From assembly GCF_002979455.1 (NCBI RefSeq), contig NZ_PCOU01000006.1:124001-188000 (forward strand): DNA of 64,000 bases, written 5' to 3'. A program made the position numbers and the translations under genes. Source of the DNA: Chryseobacterium sp. MYb7. Its GTDB lineage: Bacteria; Bacteroidota; Bacteroidia; Flavobacteriales; Weeksellaceae. This document shows positions 43,291 to 52,138 of the stretch, in pieces (positions within the stretch are counted from its first letter, which is position 1; the number at the start of each line of letters is the position of its first letter). The notes beneath the pieces were generated by a model. That model was not told where the DNA came from, made no database searches, and worked only from the letters and a program-made list of their open reading frames with translations.

Positions 43291-43791
43291 ATGGCAGAAT
43301 ATTACGCAAAATCAAGCAATTCTTTATCTTTTGAAGTCACAAGAGAAGAAAAATTAATTGGAAAACTTACTTATACAAGCTGGTTTAAATTTAATGCTGC
43401 CATTGAAATTGCAGGTGGACAAATCTATCAGGTGGAGCCAAAAGGGTTTTGGGGAACAACCATCGAGCTTAAAGATCATGAAAGAGTACTTCTGAAATTC
43501 AGAATGAACTGGAATGGGGAAATTGTGGTGCAGACCTATTTTGATGGGATTAAAAATGGCTATCTTTTTAAACACAGAGGCATTTTTAAAGAATCATTTG
43601 TCCTCACAGATCAGGATGGCGTAGAGCTGATGGTGATAAAACCCCATCTGAAATGGACTTCCCTGAATTATGAATACCAGATTACTACATCTGATGCTTT
43701 TGAAACCTTTCCGGAAAAAGAAATTGTTTTAATCAACGCACTCCATTGTGCCAATTATTATATGTCGATGATGGCATCTGCCGTGATATAG
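43291..43791 (+). CDS. Uncharacterised beta-rich cytoplasmic protein
   Basis: A 166-residue protein with no signal peptide or membrane segment. Alternating patterns (LSFEVTREEKLIGKLTYTSWF, QIYQVEPKGFWGTTIEL) suggest a beta-barrel fold reminiscent of the LURP-one/Tubby-like class, with a short C-terminal helix (INALHCANYYMSMM). That resemblance is weak and I do not assign a function. It stands alone between a nuclease-like gene and a repeat-filled gap of 301 bp. Confidence 0.65.
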   Translation: MAEYYAKSSNSLSFEVTREEKLIGKLTYTSWFKFNAAIEIAGGQIYQVEPKGFWGTTIELKDHERVLLKFRMNWNGEIVVQTYFDGIKNGYLFKHRGIFKESFVLTDQDGVELMVIKPHLKWTSLNYEYQITTSDAFETFPEKEIVLINALHCANYYMSMMASAVI

Positions 43792-43878
43792 AAAAGTAAT
43801 TTTATATATTAAAAGCAATGTAATTCTGACACAGAATGAAGTTCTGCAAACATTGTTCAAAGAATCTCATTAATAATA

Positions 43879-44056
43879 AACTTGTTTACACTTTTTTGAA
43901 CCATTAAGATTGCATTAAGGTGTTTAGAGTATTAAGATGAGCTTCGCTTTAAGCTTAAAAATCAGAATGATTTATCTTAACTATGCTTTACTGCTTAAAT
44001 CCTTCTTAATGGTTTAAGAAATATCCAATATTTTTTGATAAGTCTAAACAACTCCA
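43879..44056. repeat. AACCATTAAG-type intergenic element, copy 2
   Basis: 178 bp nearly identical to 16976-17157, including outer flanks beyond the hairpin core (AACTTGTTTA on the left, AACTCCA on the right). That the flanks are also shared shows the repeated unit is longer than the palindrome. It lies between convergent genes, in a gap otherwise without features. Confidence 0.75.
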
Positions 44057-44092
44057 ATGTATGTTGTTGTCAATAAGATAAATAATCCCTAA

Positions 44093-44494
44093 CTACTTTT
44101 CCAAAGCCTTTGAAACAGCCAAACTGTCTTCCAGCAATCTATAGCGTGTAATGTTATTATTTTGAATACACATCTGAATACAGAATAAAGACTCTACAAT
44201 ATGGCCTGTTTCAAGCATTTTCGTTACAAATTCTCCAGTGATCACTGCATTTTCATCATCGTTGAAAATATGATCAATTTTTGCAGAAACGGGTTCCGTA
44301 TTTTTCCATAACAGTTCAAAAAAGGCGGAGACTTCCTGCTTACTATTTCTTATTCCCAGCCATGGCGCTTTTTGTTCATCACCAGAGATATACCAGTCTA
44401 CAGTATCAGAAAAAAGACCAGTTAATTCTGTTAGATTTCTTTCCGACATAAACTGTAGAAATTGCTGAATGGTTTCTTGGATATTGTTGCTCAT
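44093..44494 (-). CDS. NTF2-like/SnoaL-like small domain protein
   Basis: A 133-residue protein with the pattern of the NTF2-like superfamily: an N-terminal helix pair (IQETIQQFLQFMSERNLTELTGLF), DTVDWYISGD and later strands including VITGEFVTKML and CIQMCIQNNNITRYRLLEDS. Many members are called nuclear transport factor 2 family or SnoaL-like; functions range from isomerases to binding domains and cannot be told here. It is divergent from the TonB receptor gene. Confidence 0.75.
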   Translation of the reverse strand: MSNNIQETIQQFLQFMSERNLTELTGLFSDTVDWYISGDEQKAPWLGIRNSKQEVSAFFELLWKNTEPVSAKIDHIFNDDENAVITGEFVTKMLETGHIVESLFCIQMCIQNNNITRYRLLEDSLAVSKALEK

Positions 44495-44531
44495 TTTTAA
44501 AAATTATAATCAATCATTAGCTTTACTTGAG

Positions 44532-44669
44532 TCATGAAGATAAGAAAAATTTAAATTCTAATTGTTGTTTATTTTCATAAAATCCATTATTGAAGGGCTG
44601 TTTCATGAAGATAGTTTTATGATTTGTATCATGTTTTTATTTAGAATTAATAAAAATAAGATAATTTTG
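44532..44669 (+). promoter_or_regulatory. Regulatory region of the TonB receptor gene
   Basis: TAATTTTG at 44662-44669 is a -7 box 22 bp before the receptor's start codon. Upstream lie two exact TCATGAAGATA direct repeats (44532-44542 and 44603-44613) and a perfect ATGAT-N4-ATCAT dyad (44619-44632) ending about 30 bp before the -7 box. A repressor such as an iron regulator or an AraC-type activator might bind, but no match to a known box is claimed. Confidence 0.4.
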
Positions 44670-44691
44670 CAGAACTAACTTAATTATAAAC

Positions 44692-46842
44692 ATGAAAAAA
44701 ACGATTATTTCTGCAGCTCTATTAGCCGTAACGATGCTGAGTGCCCAGGAAACAGATACCATCAGAGTAGCTGAAATCCAGTCCGTATCGCTCCAGGGAA
44801 CTCATAATTACAGAACCAAAAAATCTGAATCCATTGCAAGGCTTCCTCTGGAAAACCTTGAAAACCCTACAGTTTACAACCTTGTTCCCAAAGAAATCAT
44901 CAGTGAAATGGGGGCAATGGACTTCAACACAGCCATGGCTTCTGCTCCCGGAGTAGTCGTAAGCAACAGTGTTAATGACAGCGGAAACGATATTTTCATG
45001 AGAGGATTTAGTTCAAACGCCAGTTTTAGAAACGGATTGACTCAAAACCCAAGAGTACAGTCGGAGATCGCTAATATCGAGAGAGTAGAAGTAATTAAAG
45101 GGCCATCCGGAACCTTATTTGGAGGAACACTTGCCAATTATGGAGGTGTTGTAAATATTGTAACTAAAAAACCGCAGGAAAACTTCGGAGGAATTATCAA
45201 TTATACCACAGGAAGCTGGGGAATGAACAGAATTACAGCCGATGTAAATACTCCTTTGAACAAAGAAAAAACAGCGTTAGCAAGATTCAATTTGGCAGCT
45301 TACTCTCAGGATTCTTTTCAGGATGCAGGCTATAACAAAGGTTTGTTCTTCTCAGGAAGTGTTTTATATAAAGTAAGTGACAAAACCACAGTAACACTTG
45401 ATACTGAGTTTCATGCACCGGACAAAACATTGAATGCTTATGTAAGAAACTCAGAAAAACTGACTTTACATTCGATGAAAGATCTGGAAGTAGCCTATAA
45501 AAGAGCATTTACAAGTAATGATATCGGTTCCAAAAGAACCAATTTTGTGACGATGGCTGAGGTAACTCATCAATTTAATGACCAGTGGACATCAAGAACA
45601 TCTTACCAAAGAGGAGAAGCCAATGAAAATGAATCGATCTTTTTAGTGCTTAGATATTTGAATAATAATCAGGTAGAAAGAATGATCCGTCCTTTTGACA
45701 GCTTTAAAGTGACAACCGATAATATTCAGCAGAATTTTACAGGGGATTTTAAAATAGGAAACCTAAGAAACCGCCTTGTAGTAGGAATAGACTACTTCCA
45801 GCAAAGAACAAAATATCAGTTTCCTTATTACGAAGCCAACGGATACAGCAATGTTTTCATGCCTTATGACAAAGTAAATCTGGACAGTTCTTCAGCATGG
45901 GATCCTATCTCAAGAAACAAATTCATGAATAAGGAGAGAAAATCTACCGAATCAGATATCACAACATTCAGAACAATCAGCGGATATATTTCTGATGTTT
46001 TGAATATCACAGATAACTTATTGGTAATGGCAAGTTTGAGAGTAGACAGTTATAAAAATGACGATACAGTAGTAAACGGTGTAGAAATCTCTACCAAAAA
46101 CGGATATCCTGAAAATAAAGTCTCAGGTTACAGCCAGACCCAGTTTTCACCAAAGTTCGGATTGGTGTATGAGATAGTAAAAGATCAGATTTCATTCTTT
46201 GCCAATTATGTGAATGGATTTAAAAACTATGCCCCGTCACTGAATGAAACCGGTGTTTTGACAAAATGGGATCCGGAACAGGGAAATCAGATTGAAACAG
46301 GTTTTAAAGTAGATCTTTTTCATAAAAAATTATTGACAACCGTAAGTTATTATAATATTAATGTTAAAAACAGACTGGTTGCAGATCCTGGTGGAATAGG
46401 AAGTATTCAGGATGGGAATATTAAAAGTCAAGGACTGGAAATAGGCATCATTGCCAATCCTTTTAAAGGATGGAATATCGTTGTAGGATACGGATATAAC
46501 GACGACAAATATGATGACCGAAGCAAAGACAGCGGAAAAAGAATGGCCTGGACACCAAAGCATGTAGCCAACCTATGGACAAGCTACAAAATTATGGATG
46601 GTGCATATGAAGGGCTTGGTTTCGGGGCCGGATTTAATTTTGTAGATCAAACCTACATTAATATCATCAATCATTTTCTAGCCCCATCTTATACGACGGT
46701 AGGTGCTACCATTTTCTATGACAAGAAAAAATACAGAATCGGTTTGAAAATGAATAATGCGTTGAATGAAAGCTACTGGAACTTCTATGGACAGCCACAG
46801 AAACCAAGAGAAATCCTTGCCAATTTTGCCTTCAAATTTTAA
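44692..46842 (+). CDS. TonB-dependent siderophore receptor
   Basis: A 716-residue outer-membrane receptor. After the signal peptide (MKKTIISAALLAVTMLSAQ) comes a plug domain: FNTAMASAPGVVVSN, IFMRGFSSNASFRNG, VEVIKGPSGTLFGGTLANYGGVVNIVTKKP. A 22-strand barrel ends in FAFKF with a terminal Phe. The plug style is that of siderophore receptors (FhuA/FpvA type), not of SusC-type proteins, and no SusD partner is present. The adjacent PepSY protein and esterase support ferric-siderophore uptake and release. The siderophore is unknown. Confidence 0.9.
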   Translation: MKKTIISAALLAVTMLSAQETDTIRVAEIQSVSLQGTHNYRTKKSESIARLPLENLENPTVYNLVPKEIISEMGAMDFNTAMASAPGVVVSNSVNDSGNDIFMRGFSSNASFRNGLTQNPRVQSEIANIERVEVIKGPSGTLFGGTLANYGGVVNIVTKKPQENFGGIINYTTGSWGMNRITADVNTPLNKEKTALARFNLAAYSQDSFQDAGYNKGLFFSGSVLYKVSDKTTVTLDTEFHAPDKTLNAYVRNSEKLTLHSMKDLEVAYKRAFTSNDIGSKRTNFVTMAEVTHQFNDQWTSRTSYQRGEANENESIFLVLRYLNNNQVERMIRPFDSFKVTTDNIQQNFTGDFKIGNLRNRLVVGIDYFQQRTKYQFPYYEANGYSNVFMPYDKVNLDSSSAWDPISRNKFMNKERKSTESDITTFRTISGYISDVLNITDNLLVMASLRVDSYKNDDTVVNGVEISTKNGYPENKVSGYSQTQFSPKFGLVYEIVKDQISFFANYVNGFKNYAPSLNETGVLTKWDPEQGNQIETGFKVDLFHKKLLTTVSYYNINVKNRLVADPGGIGSIQDGNIKSQGLEIGIIANPFKGWNIVVGYGYNDDKYDDRSKDSGKRMAWTPKHVANLWTSYKIMDGAYEGLGFGAGFNFVDQTYINIINHFLAPSYTTVGATIFYDKKKYRIGLKMNNALNESYWNFYGQPQKPREILANFAFKF

Positions 46843-47045
46843 TCATAAAAAACAAAAAATAATCTCAACGAAAATATAAGGATGAAAACCGCAAAGGTGC
46901 AAAACTTTGATTTATAATAAATGTTTCTGATGCCTTCGAATATGCTAAAGTAAACGGCAGCAGGAATAACTCTTTTCACTTTACAAACACGCCATTATAA
47001 ACTCTATTGCGCCTTTGTATTTTCTAACCTTACATTTTTGAGTGA

Positions 47046-48332
47046 ATGAAAACAGATATGGAGAATAAAAAAACTAATCCTAAAAAAAAGCAGGGAAAAT
47101 CCCTTACCAAAAGGATCACGGGCTGGCTGCATCTCTGGCTCGGGCTGGTTTCCGGGATTATTGTGCTTACCGTTACTCTTTCGGGGACTGTATTTGTCTT
47201 TTGTGACGAAATTATTGATCTGTGTGGCGGAAATGCCAAATATGTTACTGCTCCCGCTCATGCTAAAAAAATGACTCCTGAAAAATTGCTTGCCCAGTTT
47301 CATAAACAGGTTCCGGACAGAAAAGCATTTTATTTTGATACTTATAAAGAAACAGACAGAAGTTTCAGGGTAGCTTCAGCAACCAAGCCTCCAAAAGATA
47401 AAAACGCGGATAAAACAGAGAAGCCCAAGAAGAAAGAACGAGGTCCACGAGGGGTATTTGCTTATCATTATCTCAATCCTTACACCGGAAAACTCATTGG
47501 TTCTACAAAAAGCTATGAGTTTTTCTATGTTGTAGCCCATATTCACGCCCAGTTGTTGGCTGGGAAATTCGGGAAAACAGTGGTTGGAATTGCCTCAATC
47601 ATCTTCTTTATTCAGCTCATCGGTGGATTAATTCTCTGGTGGCCTAAAAAATGGAACAAAACAACAAGAACAACCGCTTTTAAAATCAAATCCGGAACAA
47701 AATGGCGCAGGAAAAACTATGACTTTCATAATGTTTTTGGATTCTATTCATTGCTTCCGGGCGTGTTCATTACTATTACAGGACTGATTATGGCGTATGA
47801 GGTCTTAACCAATCTTACCCAGCAGGCTTTTGGTGGAGCTGTGGATACCCATACCATCGCAGAAAAATATGAACCTAAGTTTGATTCAGATAAAAAAGTA
47901 TTGTCCTATACCGATTTTGTAGACAGAAAATTCAAAGAGTTTCCGGAGGCGAAGCAGTTCAGAATGAGTATTCCAAGAAATGATTCCGCAACGGTGTATC
48001 ATATTGGGGTAGCTCAGTTTATTGGTTTGAAAAGCCTTGTCAACGGAAAAAGTATGGAAACCAACAAATACACCGGAAAAGAAATTGATTATCCTAAAGA
48101 AGTTCAGATGCATGAAGTGATAGAACATATGAATTTCGATCTTCACGTAGGCTATTGGGGAGGAATGTTCGGTAAAATATTCACCTTCATTATCGGAATT
48201 ATCTGTACAAGTCTCCCGGTTACCGGATTCCTGATCTGGTGGGGCAGAAGAAACAAATCACCCAAAAAGAATAACGAAATTAAAAATATTCATCAACACA
48301 GAAAAGACTCACACCATGAACAACTGGTTTAA
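47046..48332 (+). CDS. PepSY-associated inner-membrane protein (iron-uptake associated)
   Basis: A 428-residue protein with about four membrane helices (LWLGLVSGIIVLTVTLSGTVFVF near residue 35; GIASIIFFIQLIGGLILWW; FYSLLPGVFITITGLIMAYEV; FTFIIGIICTSLPVTGFLIWW), typical of the PepSY-TM family. It has a Lys-rich region around 110-135 and a His-rich tail. Conserved His residues in VVAHIHAQLL and DFHNVFGFYS are candidate heme or metal ligands. Members are usually encoded next to siderophore receptors and some act in reductive iron release; that role here is inferred. The 3' end overlaps the esterase gene by 17 bp. Confidence 0.87.
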   Translation: MKTDMENKKTNPKKKQGKSLTKRITGWLHLWLGLVSGIIVLTVTLSGTVFVFCDEIIDLCGGNAKYVTAPAHAKKMTPEKLLAQFHKQVPDRKAFYFDTYKETDRSFRVASATKPPKDKNADKTEKPKKKERGPRGVFAYHYLNPYTGKLIGSTKSYEFFYVVAHIHAQLLAGKFGKTVVGIASIIFFIQLIGGLILWWPKKWNKTTRTTAFKIKSGTKWRRKNYDFHNVFGFYSLLPGVFITITGLIMAYEVLTNLTQQAFGGAVDTHTIAEKYEPKFDSDKKVLSYTDFVDRKFKEFPEAKQFRMSIPRNDSATVYHIGVAQFIGLKSLVNGKSMETNKYTGKEIDYPKEVQMHEVIEHMNFDLHVGYWGGMFGKIFTFIIGIICTSLPVTGFLIWWGRRNKSPKKNNEIKNIHQHRKDSHHEQLV

Positions 48333-49368
48333 AATGATTTACCTTCCCTTATTTTTATTGTTTTCTTTGGGAAAAGCCCAGGAAAAACTGACGATAGGAG
48401 AGAAGCAGAACTTATTTTCAAAAGTTTTAAACGAAAACAGAGAAATCTGGATTCATCTGCCTAAAACGTATAACGACAATACCATCAATCCCGCAAAATA
48501 TCCGGTCATCTATCTTTTAGACGGAGAAATCAATTTTGAATATTATACAGGATTAACGGATTTCATCGCCAGAACACCGTATGCCGATATCCCGGAATGT
48601 ATTGTTGTCGGAATTAAAAACACAGAAAGAACTAGAGATCTTACCCCGACAAAATCTGAAAAGAAAAGTCCGGTAAATCCTGCTCTTACTCTTTTTGCAG
48701 ACAGCGGAGGTGGTGAAAACTTCGTGAAATTCATGCAGGAAGAGCTGAAACCTTTTATCAGCAAAAACTACAGAACTCAGGATTATTCTGTGTTGGTAGG
48801 TCATTCTTTCGGAGGACTGTTTGCCATCAATACCTTCCTTTTACATCCTGATTATTTTAATGCTTATGTTGCCAATGATCCCAGTTTATGGTGGGATAAT
48901 AAAGTGACTATTTCCAGAACGAAAGATTATCTGGAAAAGAATAAGAACTTTCCTGCGAAAAAATTTTTGTATGTTTCCCAGGCAGATAATGAAGAACAGC
49001 AGAAAAACTGGAATTCTGATATGACACAGGCCATTGAAGAATTTAAAGGAATTATAGAAAAGAACGGAACTCTAAACTATAAACATAGTTTTTTTGCAGG
49101 AGAAACCCACGGAACAGTTTCTTATCCCGGAAATTATGAAGCTTTAAAGTTTATATTTAAAGGGTTCAGAACCGATATAAAACAGTTGACAAAAAATCCC
49201 AAACTGCTGGAAGAAGATTATCAAAAGTTTTCCGAAAAAATGGGAGCAGATTTTAAACCCTCTGAGGCCTATCTGAATGTAGTGATCAAATTCATGAAAA
49301 GTAATGGTTTCAAAGAACCTGAAACCTATTTTATGAGCCTGAAAGACAAATATTATCCTAAGAAATAG
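48316..49368 (+). CDS. Exported alpha/beta-hydrolase, siderophore-esterase (IroE/Fes-like) type
   Basis: A 350-residue alpha/beta-hydrolase of the esterase-D family with an N-terminal signal (about 1-21, ending GKAQ). The nucleophile Ser164 lies in GHSFGG (162-167), and a likely catalytic His is in AGETHGTVSY. NDPSLWWDN and RTRDLTPT are family features. In Gram-negatives such enzymes hydrolyse catecholate siderophores or other esters. The overlap with the PepSY gene and the nearby receptor favour a role in iron release. A C-terminal 70-residue extension of unknown use follows the hydrolase core. Confidence 0.85.
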   Translation: MNNWFKMIYLPLFLLFSLGKAQEKLTIGEKQNLFSKVLNENREIWIHLPKTYNDNTINPAKYPVIYLLDGEINFEYYTGLTDFIARTPYADIPECIVVGIKNTERTRDLTPTKSEKKSPVNPALTLFADSGGGENFVKFMQEELKPFISKNYRTQDYSVLVGHSFGGLFAINTFLLHPDYFNAYVANDPSLWWDNKVTISRTKDYLEKNKNFPAKKFLYVSQADNEEQQKNWNSDMTQAIEEFKGIIEKNGTLNYKHSFFAGETHGTVSYPGNYEALKFIFKGFRTDIKQLTKNPKLLEEDYQKFSEKMGADFKPSEAYLNVVIKFMKSNGFKEPETYFMSLKDKYYPKK

Positions 49369-49378
49369 TAACAAAAAA

Positions 49379-49411
49379 AGCAAATCTGTTCATCAACAGA
49401 TTTGCTTTTTG
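49379..49411 (+). terminator. Intrinsic terminator of the iron cassette
   Basis: AGCAAATCTGTT (49379-49390) and AACAGATTTGCT (49395-49406) form a perfect 12-bp stem with loop CATC, followed by five T residues. Confidence 0.9.
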
Positions 49412-49433
49412 TATGTATTATAATCCAAGGGAT

Positions 49434-49505
49434 AAGTTTTGGCTGAAGCCAATGGAATATTTCTAAAAAGTAAAAACGGGCTAAAGCCCGTTCCTATTGA
49501 ATATT
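49434..49505. repeat. Palindromic CTGAAGCC / GGGCTAAAGCCC repeat
   Basis: TTGGCTGAAGCCAA and ACGGGCTAAAGCCCGT form two adjacent perfect hairpins, the latter followed by TCCTATTGAAT. This is a dispersed type found in Bacteroidetes gaps. The 191-bp gap between the terminator and the next gene holds nothing else recognised. Confidence 0.5.
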
Positions 49506-49602
49506 TTTCTCTCAGATTTTGCTGATTGAGCAGACTTATTCATCAATGATTATCCATCCAGTTTGTCATTCCGTAGGAATCCAGGTAAACCTTTTCCAAA
49601 AG

Positions 49603-50619
49603 TTAATGTCTGTTATCACAATTAATCGGAAAATCCTTCTCTTTTTGATCTAAAAAACTAACAGAAGGACAGCCAAAAGATTGTGCAATGAATCCGAAAA
49701 TAACAGGAGGTTTTCCCTTAAAAAGATGGCCTGTATATTGGAAAATATTGGCTTCATCAGCATCTATTCCATAAAGAGGAAGGAATTCTCCACCATCACT
49801 TCCTGCAAGACTAAAAGTTTTCTCAGCAATCTTTTCCTTACGATCATTGATGACTGCAAGTTTACGCTCCACAGTATTTCCCTCTTCAAGATAATCCTGC
49901 AGATAATAGGTCATATTTTCATATTGTGACTGATAAGTTTTTCCCTGAGCCAGTTTTGAGTGAGAAAAGTATTTTTTTGAAATATCAGCTCCGGCTTTTT
50001 GCCATTTCACAGGCTTCATCTTGTTTTCTATAAAAGGGTTTTTATTTCCAAAATAAGCAATGGCATTATTATATCGGTCGTAGTCTGTTGTTTTTTGATG
50101 AGTTGCTACCTGAAATCCCATCATATAAGAATCCGGATCTAAATCTTCACTGTCTGAGTAAGGACTTAAATACGCGACTGCTTTTAATTGGCTGACTGGC
50201 ATTCTTTGAAGTTTGTTAGAGCCATACTCATAAATATACAGAGAATCATTTTCTGTAAGGCGAATCCCGCTGAGCAGTTTTTTTCTGCTGGAGGCATCCA
50301 GTTCAAAATGCTGGCGTTCTTCGAAAGACATATGCTTATAATTTTTAACAATATCCGAAGGAATCGGTTGCTCACCTTTATAAATATCTGAAATAGAAAT
50401 GAAAATATCCATATCAGAATCTTTTTCTGCGGATGAGATGATAGACAGACTGAAAATATTAAAGTCGCTGTAATCTATTTTCTCTTCAGTTTTTACTGTT
50501 TTTATAGTATCATTCGTGATTTTTGGTTCTGTAGTTGCTACTTTTTTCTCTTCTTTCTGGCAGCTAACAATAACCAATTGAAAAAATAAAAGGACTGCGA
50601 CAGTTTTAAGCTTCATCAT
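49603..50619 (-). CDS. Putative lipoprotein of unknown function
   Basis: A 338-residue protein. The start MMKLKTVAVLLFFQLVIVSC carries a lipobox with Cys20, so lipid anchoring is likely; the residues after it are Lys/Glu/Thr-rich linker. The rest is mixed alpha/beta with many Tyr and Asp. The C-terminal AQSFGCPSVSFLD is notable but I cannot link it to a family. It is 23 bp downstream of the pepsin-like gene on the same strand and probably shares its transcript. Confidence 0.7.
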   Translation of the reverse strand: MMKLKTVAVLLFFQLVIVSCQKEEKKVATTEPKITNDTIKTVKTEEKIDYSDFNIFSLSIISSAEKDSDMDIFISISDIYKGEQPIPSDIVKNYKHMSFEERQHFELDASSRKKLLSGIRLTENDSLYIYEYGSNKLQRMPVSQLKAVAYLSPYSDSEDLDPDSYMMGFQVATHQKTTDYDRYNNAIAYFGNKNPFIENKMKPVKWQKAGADISKKYFSHSKLAQGKTYQSQYENMTYYLQDYLEEGNTVERKLAVINDRKEKIAEKTFSLAGSDGGEFLPLYGIDADEANIFQYTGHLFKGKPPVIFGFIAQSFGCPSVSFLDQKEKDFPINCDNRH

Positions 50620-50642
50620 CTTTCTTAATAATTTATAGTATT

Positions 50643-51497
50643 CTAATTCATTTTATAATAAGGCTCCGAAAAGTATTTGCTGGGTTTGATATAAGCCATT
50701 TTTCTATCAGCATCAAAGATCCAAATAAACCGGCGGAGCATATCGGCACCCAGATAACTTACATTTTGTGTTTTAAGTTCTCCGGAGAAAAACCCTACGG
50801 AAACATCTTTAAACACACTATTCCCCAATTTAAAAAAAGGAAGAACGGCCTGTTTGGTTGTTAATGTCTTACCTTCAGAATTTTTCAGAGTTTTTTCTCC
50901 GGTTACCTTCAGTTTTTTTTCCAGGCTCTTTTCTTCTGCAAACTCGTTGCTGTACAGAAGTGCTCCGGAAAATCCTGATTGTAAAACAAAATAAGCTTCT
51001 TGTTGCTGGTGTCCATCAATAATATTATCTGCGGCAAGATAAAAGCCTTCATGATCTAAGATGATACTGATAGGCTGGTAATCTTTCAGATCAGGCATCT
51101 TGTTGTACATGACAAACTGGTTGTTATCATAATCAATTTTAAATATTTTCCCTTCAAAAATTCCGGTTCCGATTTTTCCATCAGCTTCATGTCCTGTTAA
51201 CTGATTATCAAAAAAGCGAACGTTTTTCTGAGTAATTTCCCCAATTTGTACGGTATTATAATCACTGAGTTCTTCTTTGCCGAAAATAATATGTTTTGCT
51301 TTCCGCTTGCCATCAGGAGAAATAGCGTAATCTTTCATGGCGATTTGGAACATCAGATTTAATGAATCCTTTTTGTTGACAAGGGTTTTGACAATAATAT
51401 TATTGTGCTTTGTGATTCTGAAGGGGATGGTCTGTTGTGCTTTCATACCATAAAATCCGGCAGAAAGCAGTATAAAAAGTACTGTTTGTTTGAGCAT
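50643..51497 (-). CDS. Degenerate pepsin/retropepsin-like periplasmic protein
   Basis: A 284-residue protein with a signal peptide (MLKQTVLFILLSAGFYGMKAQ). Two retropepsin-like lobes can be traced. The first ends ADGKIGTGIFEGKIFKIDYDNNQ; the second has YFVLQSGFSGALLY and YLGADMLRRFIWIFDAD. Active family members carry a DTG/DSG triplet in each lobe; the second-lobe site here reads QSG and the first-lobe site (LNLMFQIAMKD) has no DTG. Catalysis by the standard mechanism is thus unlikely, and it may bind peptides or act with another protein. Paired with a lipoprotein gene downstream. Confidence 0.7.
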   Translation of the reverse strand: MLKQTVLFILLSAGFYGMKAQQTIPFRITKHNNIIVKTLVNKKDSLNLMFQIAMKDYAISPDGKRKAKHIIFGKEELSDYNTVQIGEITQKNVRFFDNQLTGHEADGKIGTGIFEGKIFKIDYDNNQFVMYNKMPDLKDYQPISIILDHEGFYLAADNIIDGHQQQEAYFVLQSGFSGALLYSNEFAEEKSLEKKLKVTGEKTLKNSEGKTLTTKQAVLPFFKLGNSVFKDVSVGFFSGELKTQNVSYLGADMLRRFIWIFDADRKMAYIKPSKYFSEPYYKMN

Positions 51498-51536
51498 TAT
51501 CAGTGATTAGTGTTTTAAAACTTTAAAATTACCTAT

Positions 51537-51544
51537 TATCTTTG
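51537..51544 (+). promoter_or_regulatory. Bacteroidetes -7 box (TATCTTTG)
   Basis: An exact TAnnTTTG match 22 bp before the Crp/Fnr start. TTTA occupies the -33 position at 51514-51517 instead of TTTG. Confidence 0.5.
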
Positions 51545-51566
51545 GAAAAGCAAATATTAAAATGAA

Positions 51567-52085
51567 ATGGTTGAAAAATTGCTTCAAAGTGGAATCTATT
51601 GGGAAAAGAAAGAATTCAGGAGAAATGAGTTTCTAAAGATTTCAGGCAGTACGGATACCAACATTTATTATATTGAAAGTGGAAGTGCCCGGATTTTTAT
51701 GATGGATGAAAATGAGGAAAGGATTATTCGTTTCGGGTATACCGGAAATATTATTGTAAGCCTGGACTCTTTTTTATCGGAAAAACCTTCAGATCTTTAT
51801 ATTCAGGCGATTAAAAAAACAACGGTAAAAAGGGCTTCAAAAAAAGATTTTTATAAGTTTATACAATCAGATGAAGAACACATGAAATTTTGGATGAACG
51901 TTCTAGAAGATCTCGTATTGCAGCAGCTTGAAAGAGAAAAAGATCTGTTGATTCATGCTCCGGGAGAACGTTTTGAGAGAGTTTTAAAACGAAGTCCGAA
52001 GCTGTTTCAGGAAGTTCCCAATAAATATATCGCCAATTATCTGAGAATGTCACCTGAAACGTTGTCCAGACTCAAAAAATCTTGA
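51567..52085 (+). CDS. Crp/Fnr-family transcriptional regulator
   Basis: A 172-residue protein: a cyclic-nucleotide-binding-like beta roll (about 10-105, with FLKISGSTDTNIYYIESGSA and RFGYTGNIIVSLDSFLSEKP) and a short C-terminal HTH (NKYIANYLRMSPETLSRLKKS). The effector-binding arginine loop of true Crp is not evident, so ligand binding is uncertain. The protein ends right at the recognition helix, which is short but common in Bacteroidetes members. It is divergent from the pepsin-like gene and lies just upstream of a DinB-fold gene. Confidence 0.85.
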   Translation: MVEKLLQSGIYWEKKEFRRNEFLKISGSTDTNIYYIESGSARIFMMDENEERIIRFGYTGNIIVSLDSFLSEKPSDLYIQAIKKTTVKRASKKDFYKFIQSDEEHMKFWMNVLEDLVLQQLEREKDLLIHAPGERFERVLKRSPKLFQEVPNKYIANYLRMSPETLSRLKKS

Positions 52086-52138
52086 GTTCAGTCAAGATTA
52101 AAAAAAAGAAGGATCAGCATATTTGCATAAAAAACGTA

